The notes under the pieces were generated by a model, which searched no databases, was not told the origin of the DNA, and was given only the letters and a program-made list of their open reading frames with translations. Positions 45,204-53,694 of a DNA stretch of 64,000 nt are shown one piece after another. The stretch covers positions 62,001-126,000 of the forward strand of contig NZ_VCJS01000007.1 in assembly GCF_005893125.1 (NCBI RefSeq). The letters are read 5' to 3'. Source of the stretch: Nonomuraea basaltis. Lineage in GTDB: Bacteria; Actinomycetota; Actinomycetes; Streptosporangiales; Streptosporangiaceae. The position numbers and the translations under genes are program-made. The stretch's first letter is position 1; every line of letters begins with the position of its first letter.

Positions 45204-45955
45204 GCAGCGCTGCGGGCGCGGGCCGGGCGAGCGGCGCTACCGGCACAGGCCGGTCGAGCGGCGCTACGGGCGCGGGCCGCGCTGCCGGCGCGGAGCGGGT
45301 GAGCCCGGGGTTGGCCGGGGTGGTCGCCGGGCGGCGGGTGTGGCTGTGCGATCTCGACGGCACGCTCGTCGACTCCTCCCCCGCGCACGAGGCCGCCTTC
45401 AGCCAGGCGATCGCCGAGCTCGTCCCCGACCGGCTGCCCGGCTTCCGGTACGCCGACCACGCCGGGGCGAGCACCACTGCGGTGGCGGCCGGCCTGACCG
45501 GGGACCCGGACGTGGCCGGGCGGCTGGCGCGGCGCAAGCAGCGGCTCTACCGTGAATACGCCGAATCAGGCCTGGTCCGGCCCTTCCCAGGGGCGCGCGG
45601 CCTGCTCGACCGGCTGGCCGCCGCCGGGCGGGTGGCGTACCTGGTCACCAGCGGCAGCCGCGGATCGGTCGAGCGGGTGCTGACGGCCTGCTCGCTCGGC
45701 GACGCCTTCCGCGGCGTGCTCACCGCCGACGACGTGCCGGTGAGCAAGCCCGATCCGCGCTTCTACGGCCTGGCCTGCCGCCGCTGGGGCGTGGACCCGG
45801 CCGAAGCCGTGGCGCTGGAGGACTCCGCGCACGGCGTGGCCTCCGCCGTCGGTGCGGGGCTGGCCACCCTCCACGTCCATACCGCCGAGCCCGCTCCCGG
45901 CGCGGTGGCGGCGGGCAGCCTGCACGACATCGTGTCCCTTCTTGGAGGTGGATGA
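45200..45955 (+). CDS. HAD family hydrolase (beta-phosphoglucomutase/phosphatase-like)
   Basis: A 251-residue HAD subfamily IA protein. WLCDLDGTLVDS is motif I with the nucleophile Asp, YLVTSGSRGS motif II, VSKPDPRFY motif III and ALEDSAHGVASA motif IV; a small helical cap lies between. The first 33 residues are a Gly/Ala/Ser/Thr repeat (GRxSGATG units) absent in normal relatives, so a GTG at 45299 is a reasonable alternative start. It should dephosphorylate or isomerise a sugar phosphate in the cluster pathway. Confidence 0.87.
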   Translation: MSSAAGAGRASGATGTGRSSGATGAGRAAGAERVSPGLAGVVAGRRVWLCDLDGTLVDSSPAHEAAFSQAIAELVPDRLPGFRYADHAGASTTAVAAGLTGDPDVAGRLARRKQRLYREYAESGLVRPFPGARGLLDRLAAAGRVAYLVTSGSRGSVERVLTACSLGDAFRGVLTADDVPVSKPDPRFYGLACRRWGVDPAEAVALEDSAHGVASAVGAGLATLHVHTAEPAPGAVAAGSLHDIVSLLGGG

Positions 45956-46708
45956 GTGAACACGCGCGTCTGCGCGGTGATCCCGGCGGCCGGGCGCGGC
46001 ACCCGCCTGGGCCACGGCGTTCCGAAGATCCTGATCGAGATCGCGGACGGCGTCACCGTCTGGCATCTGCTGCACCGGCGGCTGCGGCCGTGGGCCGAGC
46101 ACGTCCACGTGGTCGTCTCCCCCGAGGGCGAGAGCCCGTTCCGTGAGCTGGCGGCGGCGGAGATCGACGGCGGGGCGGTGTCGGTGAGCGTGCAACGGGA
46201 GCCGACCGGCATGGGGGACGCGATCTTCGGCGCGGCCGGGCACTGGGCGGCGTACGAGACGATCCTGGTGGTCTGGGGCGACCAGGCGAACCTGTCCCTC
46301 GCGACCGTGCGCGAGGTCATGGCCGCCCACCCGGGCAAGGGGCTGACCGTGCCGCTGGTGCCGATGCCCGATCCGTACGTGGAGTACGAGCTGTCCGGGG
46401 GCGAGCTCGTACGGGTGCGGCAGTCGCGCGAGGGCGAGGAGTGCCGCCCGGGCGGGCTCAGCGACGTCGGCGTGTTCTGCCTGGCCACCCACGGGCTGCG
46501 GGCGGCCTGGGAGCGGTATGCGGCCGCGGCCGGACGCGGGGCGAGCACGGGCGAGGTGAACTTCCTGCCGTTCCTGCCGCACCTGTCGCAGGTCGAGGGC
46601 CGGCCGGTGACCGTGGTGCCCGTGTCCGACCCGGCCGAGGCGCGCGGCGTCAACACCGCCGACGACCTGGAGTTCGCCCGGCAGGCGTACCTGCGGTGCC
46701 CGGACTGA
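45956..46708 (+). CDS. Sugar or MobA-like nucleotidyltransferase
   Basis: A 250-residue NTP transferase. VCAVIPAAGRGTRLGHGVPKIL is the conserved nucleotide-binding signature, PTGMGDAIFGA and VVWGDQANLS the middle motifs with the metal Asp, and GGLSDVGVFCL a later substrate loop. It would activate a sugar phosphate or a phospho-acid as an NDP/NMP derivative. GGAGG at 45944-45948 sets the GTG start right after the HAD stop. Beside a CofD-like protein it could play the role CofC plays in F420 synthesis, but a sugar-1-phosphate substrate is equally possible. Confidence 0.87.
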   Translation: MNTRVCAVIPAAGRGTRLGHGVPKILIEIADGVTVWHLLHRRLRPWAEHVHVVVSPEGESPFRELAAAEIDGGAVSVSVQREPTGMGDAIFGAAGHWAAYETILVVWGDQANLSLATVREVMAAHPGKGLTVPLVPMPDPYVEYELSGGELVRVRQSREGEECRPGGLSDVGVFCLATHGLRAAWERYAAAAGRGASTGEVNFLPFLPHLSQVEGRPVTVVPVSDPAEARGVNTADDLEFARQAYLRCPD

Positions 46709-46728
46709 GCGCCCGCGAGGGCGAAGGC

Positions 46729-47976
46729 GTGCGCGACCGGGTGGCGCGCTTGGTGGACGGGCACAAGTGGGCGGCGGGACCGACCCTGGTGAGCACGCTG
46801 GCCAGCGGCATCGCGGCGGCGACCACGCTGGTCATCGCGCGCGGCGCGGGTGCGGCGGCGTTCGGCCACTTCACGGTGGTGCTGACGATCGCACTGATCG
46901 TCACCGTCGGCATGCTGACCAGCCTCCACTACGTCATGCTGCAGGAGCTGCCGCGCTCGGCGCCCGAGCGGCGGCCCGCGCTCATGACGACGGCGATGCT
47001 GTCCACGCTGGCGGTCAGCGCCGCCCTGGCCACGCTGGGGATGCTGACGGCGCCGCTGCTCACCTCCGTGCTGAACGTGGACACGCGGACGCTGGCCTTC
47101 GGGCTGGCGCTGGCGCTGTCGATGACGCTGAACCAGCTCGCCGAGAGCTTCCTTCGGGGGATGAAGAGGTTCGCGTTCGTGGCCGGGCTCAAGCTGGTGA
47201 TCGCGGTCGTGTACCTGGCCGGGGCCTGCTTCTGCCTGCTGGTGCTCGAAGTCGGGGACGCCGAGGCGTACCTGGTCGCGCTGATCGTCACGAACGCGGC
47301 CTTCGCGCTGGTGGCGGTGGCCGCGGTGGGGGTGCGGCCGCGGGCCTGGTCGGCGCGACTGGCCCGGTCGCTGTACCGGCACGGCGCGTACGTGACGTGC
47401 ATCGCCGCGCTCACCGGCGTGCTGTTCGGCGTGGACGTGATCTTCCTCAACCACTGGGCGGCCCCGGCCGACGTCGGCGTGTACTCGGTCTACAACGGCT
47501 TCCCCAAGCGGCTGATGGGCGTGGTGTTCACCGACGGGATCGGGCTGGCGCTGCTGCCCATGATGGCCACCACGGACAAATCCCTGCTGATGCGGCGGAT
47601 TGCCCGGCTCGTGCCGGCCGTCGCCGGGGTCACGGCGGTGTTCTCCTTCGCCGTCAGCACGGTGTTCTTCCTGCTGATGAGCGGCGAGTATCCGTACTCG
47701 CTGGGGTTGATGACGCTGTCGGCGCTGGGCATCGGCGCGCACACGGCCTTCAATCTGTACTCGGTCGCGCTGTCGATGGACGGCGTGCGGGGGGCGAAGG
47801 TGCTCATCGGCTGCCTGGTGGTGGGCACGCCGTTCGCGCTGGCCGCGCTGGCGGCGTGCATCCGGTGGCAGGGGCTGGCCGGCGGGCTGGTGGGCTTCGC
47901 GCTGGCCAACCTCATCCTGCTGGCCGTCGTGGCAGTGACCGCCGCCCGCAGCTATCGAGAAAAGGGTGCGGCATGA
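46729..47976 (+). CDS. Polysaccharide flippase (Wzx/MATE-like)
   Basis: A 415-residue multi-pass membrane protein with about 12 helices, first helix near LVSTLASGIAAATTLVIARGAGAAAFGHFTV, which is the classic start of oligosaccharide flippases. It should flip a lipid-linked glycan across the membrane. GTG 46729 is chosen (GAGG upstream); GTG 46696 is an alternative that overlaps the preceding gene by 13 nt. The stop overlaps the next ATG. Confidence 0.87.
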   Translation: MRDRVARLVDGHKWAAGPTLVSTLASGIAAATTLVIARGAGAAAFGHFTVVLTIALIVTVGMLTSLHYVMLQELPRSAPERRPALMTTAMLSTLAVSAALATLGMLTAPLLTSVLNVDTRTLAFGLALALSMTLNQLAESFLRGMKRFAFVAGLKLVIAVVYLAGACFCLLVLEVGDAEAYLVALIVTNAAFALVAVAAVGVRPRAWSARLARSLYRHGAYVTCIAALTGVLFGVDVIFLNHWAAPADVGVYSVYNGFPKRLMGVVFTDGIGLALLPMMATTDKSLLMRRIARLVPAVAGVTAVFSFAVSTVFFLLMSGEYPYSLGLMTLSALGIGAHTAFNLYSVALSMDGVRGAKVLIGCLVVGTPFALAALAACIRWQGLAGGLVGFALANLILLAVVAVTAARSYREKGAA

Positions 47977-49208
47977 GGATCGCCTTCATCGTCAACCAGT
48001 TCCCGCCCAACATCACCGCCGGTCTGGGCAGGTACGTCGATCTCATCACGCCCTACCTGGCTCGCGGCCACGAACTGGCGGTCCACACGCTCAACGACGG
48101 CCACCAGCCGGTGGACGAGCGGGTGGGCGGCATCGACGTCCACCGGCCGCGCACCCGCCTGCTGGGAGCGATCGGCCGCGGGCGCAGGCTCAACCGCACC
48201 CGCCGCTCGGAGTTCCTGCTGCTCGCGCTGAACGTCGTGGCCAGCAACTGGCGCTACTTCCTGCGGCTGCGCCGCCAGGAGCGGCCGGACCTGGTGGCCG
48301 TGCACGACTCGACGAACTTCCTGTCCGGCCTGCTCTGCCACTACGTGCTGCGGCTTCCGGTGATCTTCCACGTCCACACCACCGAGTACGGCGTCGCGCC
48401 GCAGCGCAGCATCACCGATCCGCTCAACCTGTTCGCCAGGCTGGAGCGGTGGCTGGCCAGGATCTCCCGCCGGGTGGTGGTGGCCACGCCGGAGGTACGC
48501 GACCAGCTCGTGGCCGCGGGCTGGAGACGGACGCCGATCGACGTGGTGCCGCTGGGCGGGACGTTCGAGCCGGTCCTGGCCGACCCGGGCTTCGACCGCG
48601 ACGCGCTGCGTGCCGGGGCCGCCGCGCTGCGGCGCGGGCTGGGACTGTCGGAGCGGGACCGGGTGCTGCTGTTCGTGGGCAGGATCGAACGGCAGAAGGG
48701 CGTCTACCAGCTGCTCGAGGCGATGCGGGAGGCGGCGGCCGCGGTGCCGGGGCTGCACCTGGTGATCGTCGGGGAGGGCGACGAGGTCGGCGTGCGGCGC
48801 ATCGTGGCCTCGACCGGGTTGCGGGGGCGGGTGCTGACCTCCGGCGGGTTCGTCCAGGGGCGGGAGCTGCTGGAGTACTACGAGCTGGCCGACGCGTGCG
48901 TGTTCCCGTCGCTGTTCGAGCCGTTCGGGCTGGTGGCGACCGAGGCCATGGCGCTGGGCCGGGCGACGATCCTGGGCGACGGCTTCTCGCGGATCTTCCT
49001 CGGGCCCGATCCGGCCCGGCCCGTGGTGCGGTTCGTACGGGCGAGCGAGCCCGCCGACATCGCGCGCGGCGTGATCGAGGTGATGTCGAACGCGCGGCTG
49101 CGGCGGGGGCTGGCCGAACGGGGCGAGCGGTTCGTACAGGAGAGTCTGAGCTGGGAGCGCGCCGCCACCGAGACCATCGAGGTCTACCGGTCGGCCGTCA
49201 AGCCCTGA
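47973..49208 (+). CDS. Glycosyltransferase family 4
   Basis: A 411-residue GT-B enzyme. MRIAFIVNQFPPNITAGLGRYV and VIFHVHTTEYGV belong to the acceptor domain; VLLFVGRIERQKGVYQLLEAM, LVIVGEGDE and FPSLFEPFGLVATEAMALG (the E-x7-E donor motif region) to the donor domain. It extends the cluster glycan using an NDP-sugar. The last 11 bp overlap a convergent glycosyltransferase gene. Confidence 0.92.
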   Translation: MRIAFIVNQFPPNITAGLGRYVDLITPYLARGHELAVHTLNDGHQPVDERVGGIDVHRPRTRLLGAIGRGRRLNRTRRSEFLLLALNVVASNWRYFLRLRRQERPDLVAVHDSTNFLSGLLCHYVLRLPVIFHVHTTEYGVAPQRSITDPLNLFARLERWLARISRRVVVATPEVRDQLVAAGWRRTPIDVVPLGGTFEPVLADPGFDRDALRAGAAALRRGLGLSERDRVLLFVGRIERQKGVYQLLEAMREAAAAVPGLHLVIVGEGDEVGVRRIVASTGLRGRVLTSGGFVQGRELLEYYELADACVFPSLFEPFGLVATEAMALGRATILGDGFSRIFLGPDPARPVVRFVRASEPADIARGVIEVMSNARLRRGLAERGERFVQESLSWERAATETIEVYRSAVKP

Positions 49209-50169
49209 GGGGGCGCAGCACCCGCAGGGAGCCGACCGCCAGGCCGGTGACGAGTACCACATGCACGGCCAGGTGGACGGCCATGAAGTAGGCGGTGAAG
49301 CCGGCGCCGCGCTGCCGGTGGACGAACCGCAGCAGCGCGGGATCGGCCAGCACGAACCATCCGACCAGCGCTGCGGGCACCGCCAGCAGCGCCGGGGAGA
49401 GCAGGCCCAGCGGCAGGCAGGCCAGCGCGAGCGCGCAGGCGATGATCCCGGCGCGGCTGTTGGCGTTCTCCGGCTTGGCCGCGCCGCGCCTGGCCGTGGC
49501 CAGGGCGAGCGGGATCAGCGGCAGAGCGCGCCGCCACTGCTCGGTGAGCACCGGCAGCAGCCGGTGTCCCTCGTCGTGGCGGCCCATGACGGCGTCGGTC
49601 AGCACGATCTTGGTGCGGACGGCCAGGCGGCTGCTGTACTCCACGTCCTCGCAGTCGCGCAGGCTCTCGTCGAGTCTGCCCGCCTCCAGCAGCACCTCGC
49701 GGCGGATGGCGGCGAGCGCGAAGACCACGCTGTTGACCTCGCCGAGATGGCGGCGCCGCCAGTGGACCTGGTGGAGCAGCCGGTACCACTCGACCGGGCC
49801 GTCGTCGATGAGCGGCTCGGTGTCGTACACGCCGTGCACGCAGCCCACGCCGGGGTCGCGCTCCAGGATCTCCAGGGCGCCCGCGACCGCGTCGGGCCGC
49901 AGCGCCACGTCGCTGTCGAGGAAGAAGATCACCTCGCCGGTCGTGTGCTCCACGCCCGCGTTCCTGGCCGCCGAGACGCCGCGGTTCTCCGGCAGCCGCA
50001 CCATCCGGCAGCCCAGCTCTTCGGCGATGGCCGGGGAGCCGTCGGAGCTGGCGTCGTCCACCACCACGATCTCGTCGGGCAGGCGGGTCTGGGAGAGCAC
50101 GGACTCCAGGCACAGGCGCAGGGTCTTGCCGGCGTTGTAGCACGGCACGATCAGCGAAACTCTCGTCAC
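49198..50169 (-). CDS. Glycosyltransferase family 2 with C-terminal membrane helices
   Basis: A 323-residue GT-A enzyme. SLIVPCYNAGKTLRLCLESVLSQT, EIVVVDDASSDGSPAIA, ENRGVSAARNAG and FLDSDVAL are canonical; DCEDVEYSSRLA is the catalytic-base region. Two membrane helices follow (about residues 235-258 and 285-310). The GTG at 50169 has GAGGGG upstream. It is convergent to the GT4 and likely part of the same assembly system although on the other strand. Confidence 0.88.
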   Translation of the reverse strand: MTRVSLIVPCYNAGKTLRLCLESVLSQTRLPDEIVVVDDASSDGSPAIAEELGCRMVRLPENRGVSAARNAGVEHTTGEVIFFLDSDVALRPDAVAGALEILERDPGVGCVHGVYDTEPLIDDGPVEWYRLLHQVHWRRRHLGEVNSVVFALAAIRREVLLEAGRLDESLRDCEDVEYSSRLAVRTKIVLTDAVMGRHDEGHRLLPVLTEQWRRALPLIPLALATARRGAAKPENANSRAGIIACALALACLPLGLLSPALLAVPAALVGWFVLADPALLRFVHRQRGAGFTAYFMAVHLAVHVVLVTGLAVGSLRVLRPLRA

Positions 50170-50382
50170 GGGTGCGGCCCCTCGCGAACGGCTCCTCCTG
50201 CGGCCGGACGGCGGCGCCGTGGCCACCACCATGATCTCGCACAATCCCTCGCCCGCACACCTTTCCTGTCCCGGCTCAGGACGTTCAGTGCGGGCGGCCC
50301 GACGCTGCACGGATGTGGCTGTGTGGTGAGACCAGCGCGGGAGTGACCATGGCACGTGACCTCGAAGGCTGGCGGCGGCTGC

Positions 50383-51141
50383 TCACTGTTTCAGTTCGAC
50401 TGAGTCGGTCAGCGCCAGCAACTGCTCGATGCGCCGCTGCGCGAGCAGGTCGAGGCTCTGGTCCAGGTCGTTGCCGAAGAGAGTCAGCGCCAGGTCGAGG
50501 TGCCGCTCCATGGCCGCCCGCGCGGCCGTGGGGTCGCCGTCCTCGATCGCCCGCAGGACGAGGTCGTGGTACGGCAGGCCCTCCCGGGAGATCGCCGGAT
50601 CGCTGAGGCTGCGGAGCATGAGCTCGAACACCAGCGGGGAGATCGAATCGAACATCGTCTCGATCACCGGGTTGCGCGAGGCGCGGGCCACCGCGGCGTG
50701 GAAATCGAGATCCGCCCGGGCCTTCGAGACCACGTCGCGGGCCTGGTCACAGCGGTCGAGCGCGGCCCGCATGGCCGCCAGGTCGGCCTCCGTGGCGTGC
50801 TCGGCGGCCAGCCGCGCCGTCTCCCGCTCCAGCATCATCCTGGCCTGGACCAGGTGGCGCGGCGTCGGCTTGCGCTGCCGGTAGGCCGTGTCGAAGGGAC
50901 GTACCGACACCGCGGGACCCGCGGCGCGGACGTACGCCCCCCGGCCCGCCCGCACCTCGATGAGACCCCGTTCCTCCAACGTGCGCAGCACCTCGCGGAC
51001 CATCGGCCGGCTCACGCCGAACCGCTCCGCCAGCTGCCGCTCCGACTGCAGCTTCGAGCCCGCCGGCAAATGCCCGGACAGCAACTCCAGCTCCAGTCGT
51101 GCCGCTATGTCGTCCTTCCCGAGGCCCCTGTCCATGCCCAC
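50383..51141 (-). CDS. GntR family regulator, FadR subfamily (FCD domain)
   Basis: A 252-residue repressor (250 if ATG 51135 is used). DIAARLELELLSGHLPAGSKLQSERQLAERFGVSRPMVREVLRTLEERGLIEV is the winged helix; the FCD domain has ADLDFHAAVARASRNPVIETMF and HDLVLRAIEDGDPTAARAAMERHLDLAL with the metal/effector histidines. No clear ribosome binding site, so leaderless translation is possible. Two identical GGTCTTACCAGT sites lie in the divergent region and fit this regulator class, pointing to autoregulation and control of the sugar locus to the right. Confidence 0.9.
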   Translation of the reverse strand: MGMDRGLGKDDIAARLELELLSGHLPAGSKLQSERQLAERFGVSRPMVREVLRTLEERGLIEVRAGRGAYVRAAGPAVSVRPFDTAYRQRKPTPRHLVQARMMLERETARLAAEHATEADLAAMRAALDRCDQARDVVSKARADLDFHAAVARASRNPVIETMFDSISPLVFELMLRSLSDPAISREGLPYHDLVLRAIEDGDPTAARAAMERHLDLALTLFGNDLDQSLDLLAQRRIEQLLALTDSVELKQ

Positions 51142-51157
51142 ACCGTAGCCCCAGGAT

Positions 51158-51170
51158 TGGTCTTACCAGT
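51158..51170. promoter_or_regulatory. GntR-type operator, site 1
   Basis: TGGT-CTT-ACCA palindrome followed by GT; 17 bp upstream of the regulator start. Shares GGTCTTACCAGT with site 2. Confidence 0.65.
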
Positions 51171-51246
51171 CAGACTGTGATGTATCCGCAACACTTCCCA
51201 TGCTTGACGAGCGTGTCGACGATGCCTCACCGTAACGTGGCATAAC

Positions 51247-51259
51247 CGGTCTTACCAGT
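51247..51259. promoter_or_regulatory. GntR-type operator, site 2
   Basis: CGGTCTTACCAGT, 20 bp before the start of the permease remnant. Same 12-bp GGTCTTACCAGT as site 1, 89 bp away. Confidence 0.65.
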
Positions 51260-51278
51260 TGGACCGAAAAGGACGCCC

Positions 51279-51404
51279 GTGAGGATCGTCACCCTTGAAA
51301 CCATCAACGCGGCTGTCGTCCTCATCACGCTGCCCGTCGTGCTGCTCGTCCTGCTCGCCCAACGCCGCATCGTCTCCGGACTCACCACAGGAGCCGTCAA
51401 GTAA
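51279..51404 (+). pseudogene. Remnant of a carbohydrate ABC permease C terminus (41 codons)
   Basis: A 41-codon frame from GTG 51279 (AAAAGGA upstream) ends LPVVLLVLLAQRRIVSGL then TTGAVK. This is the usual C terminus of MalG-type permeases; the intact permease at 20161-21024 ends AQRYFVKGITLGATKG. Only the last helix and tail remain, so the binding protein and both permeases were probably deleted, joining the promoter and operator to the tail. Its TAA overlaps the ATG of the next gene (TAATG), so it may still serve as a translated leader. Confidence 0.7.
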
Positions 51405-53516
51405 TGCCCGCCATCGACTTCCGCCACGCGCCCGCCAGCTCATGGACACTGATCTGCCGGCCGGACGATCCGTGCAAGACGCTGGTACGCGAAGACGGCG
51501 CACTCTTGTACGGTTTCCACGCTGCCGCGTTCGACGCCTGGCACTTCGACCCGGTCGTTGAGTTCACCGCGCAGACCACGCACCAACCGGTCCGGATCAC
51601 GCAGGAGACGGAGTCCGCGCGCCGGGCGATCGTCAGGACCGTCATCGAGTACCCCGACCAGACGCTGGAGTTGCTCGCCTTCGCCGGGCGGCCGGGCCGA
51701 CGCCGTCCAGTGGCGGCTCACGGCCCGGGCCGGCGGGCTGCTCACCGGGCTGCGCATCGACACCTACCTGCGCGGCCGGGCGCTGGCAGGGGTGGGCGGC
51801 GAGCCGCATCACGAGGTGTACGCCATGTCCGCCGACCCGCTGCCCGCCACGGCGCGCTGGACCGACGGGCTGCCGACCGTGGACGAGGCGCCGCCGGGCA
51901 CCTGGCGGCTACACTCGCTCGACCACCCGCTGCTCGGCGTGTACGCGAGGGGGTTCCGGCCGGCCAGCGGCCTGATGACCCGGCCGGTGCTGCTCGCGGC
52001 CGGCGAAAGCGTCAGCGGTACCATCGCCATCCCATACGACGAAATATCCGAAATATCGTTAGACGCGGAGCGCCACTACTGGGACAACCTGCCCCTCCAG
52101 CGGCTGGAGTGCAGCGTGCCCGACGCCGGAGTCCAGGACCTGCTCACCGCCTGCGCCAGGAACATGCTCCAGGCCAGGGAGCTCGAGGACGGCCTGCCCG
52201 TCCTGCACGTCGGACCCACGATCTACCGCGGCCTGTGGCTCGTGGACGGCCACTTCCTCCTCGAAGCCGCCCGCTACCTCGGCTGGGACGACACCGCCGA
52301 CGCCGGCCTGGACGTGGTGATGCGCCGGGTCAGGCCCGACGGGTCGATCATCCAGCTGAGCCATGAGCCGCACATCAAGGAGACCGGCATCGCGGTCGCG
52401 ACGATGGTCCGCCAAGCCGAGCTGACCGGCGACACGGAGGGCCTGCGGCGGCGATGGAGCGCGGTCAGGGGTGCCGTCGCGCACATCGCCGAGCTGCGCG
52501 AACGCGCGATGGAGCTACCCGAGGGGCATCCGCTGCACGGCCTGTTGCCCGAGGCGTTCGGCGACGGAGGATTGGGCGGCTCGCGCGCCGAGTACACCAC
52601 GGCCGCCTGGCTCATGGTCGGTCTCAAGTACGCTGCCGCCGGGGCCCGCCTGCTGGGGGAGCACGCCGACGCGCAGAGCTTCGGCGAGGACTTCGACGAC
52701 CTGCTCGACGCCTTCCGCAAGTCGGCCGCCGCCCAGCGCCGGATCACCGCCGAAGGCTTGCCCTACCTGCCGATGGCGCCCGCGGGCAGCGGGACGCACC
52801 AGTTCCTCCCGCACGCCGACGAGCACGACGTGCCGCCGTGGCGGACGATCAGGCCGGAGACCGCGACGTGGGCGCTGTGCCATGCCATCTGGCCCGGCGA
52901 GGTCTTCCCGCCGGACGACTGGCTGGTCACCGACCTGCTCGACCTGCTGCGCTCGCGCGATGAGCCCCAGGGTGTGCCCGCCACGACCGGCTGGCTGCCC
53001 TACCGCGCGGTCTGGACCTACGCCGCGTCTTTCGCCGCCCATGCCTGCCTGTACGCCGGACGCCCCGGCAAGGCGATCGACTACCTGTACGCCTTCGCCA
53101 ACCACGCCTCCCCGACGAGGGTCTGGCGCGAGGAGCAGCCCTTCACGGGGAGCGGTTCCATGCAGATCTGCGGGGACATGCCGCACAACTGGGCCTCTGC
53201 CGAGTTCATCCGCCTCGTGCGCCACCTGCTGGTCTTCGAACGCGGGGACGGACTCGACCTGCTGGCCGCCGTACCGGATGAGTGGTTCGCGGAGGGGGCG
53301 GTCATCAGGGTCGAGCGCACGCCCACCCGGCACGGCCGCGTGACGATGGAGACACGCCCGAGCGCGACGCAGGTGGAGGTTCGGGTCCTCCGCGAGGAGG
53401 GCCCGGACGAGGTGCCGGCCACACTCCGCCTGCCCGCCCGGTACACCGCCGCCACGCACCTCACCCTGCCGAGAGGAAAGGAAGTGAAGGTCATCGCTCG
53501 CGAACGTGATCGATAG
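51404..53516 (+). pseudogene. Frameshifted six-hairpin glycosidase-like gene
   Basis: Two frames together make one protein of about 700 residues. The first (from ATG 51404) runs MPAIDFRHAPASSWTLICRP through YPDQTLELLAFAG; the second continues GRADAVQWRLTARAGG to the end at 53516. The switch falls at the GGG of 51685-51687, where one G too many shifts the frame. The C-terminal two thirds is an alpha/alpha-toroid catalytic-like region (YRGLWLVDGHFLLEAARYLGWDD, WRTIRPETATWALCHAIWP, GDMPHNWASAEFIRLVRH). Family is not certain; a cytoplasmic oligosaccharide hydrolase is likely. Frameshift may be real or a sequencing error. Confidence 0.75.
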
Positions 53517-53664
53517 CCGACGCTGCGGCGCGGGGACGCCGTGGTCCGGCCGGGAACTGATCGGCCGGCAGCGGCAGGCGAGCCACCTGCTTGCCCGTGA
53601 GGTCGAACTCCAGGACCGCGATCCGGTCGCCGGAGTACTCCAGAGTGAAGACCAAGCGTGGCAC
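53491..53664 (-). CDS. Small protein downstream of the ECF sigma gene
   Basis: A 57-residue frame starting GTG CCA CGC with GGAGGTGAC directly before it, one of the best ribosome binding sites in the window. The product begins VPRLVFTLEYSGDRIAVLEF then DLTGKQVARLPLP, two likely beta hairpins, and ends with an Arg/Ala-rich tail. It starts 30 nt after the sigma factor stop and overlaps the convergent glycosidase end by 26 bp. Unknown family; the sigma-factor linkage suggests a regulatory or stress role. Confidence 0.5.
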   Translation of the reverse strand: MPRLVFTLEYSGDRIAVLEFDLTGKQVARLPLPADQFPAGPRRPRAAASAIDHVRER

Positions 53665-53694
53665 GTCACCTCCCGCGAGCTCTGGTTGCGGTGA

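Noticed and set aside
45763..47742. Long minus-strand frame opposite HAD, nucleotidyltransferase and flippase genes
   Set aside because: His/Arg/Gln-rich, no family signal, while the plus strand has overlapping recognised genes.
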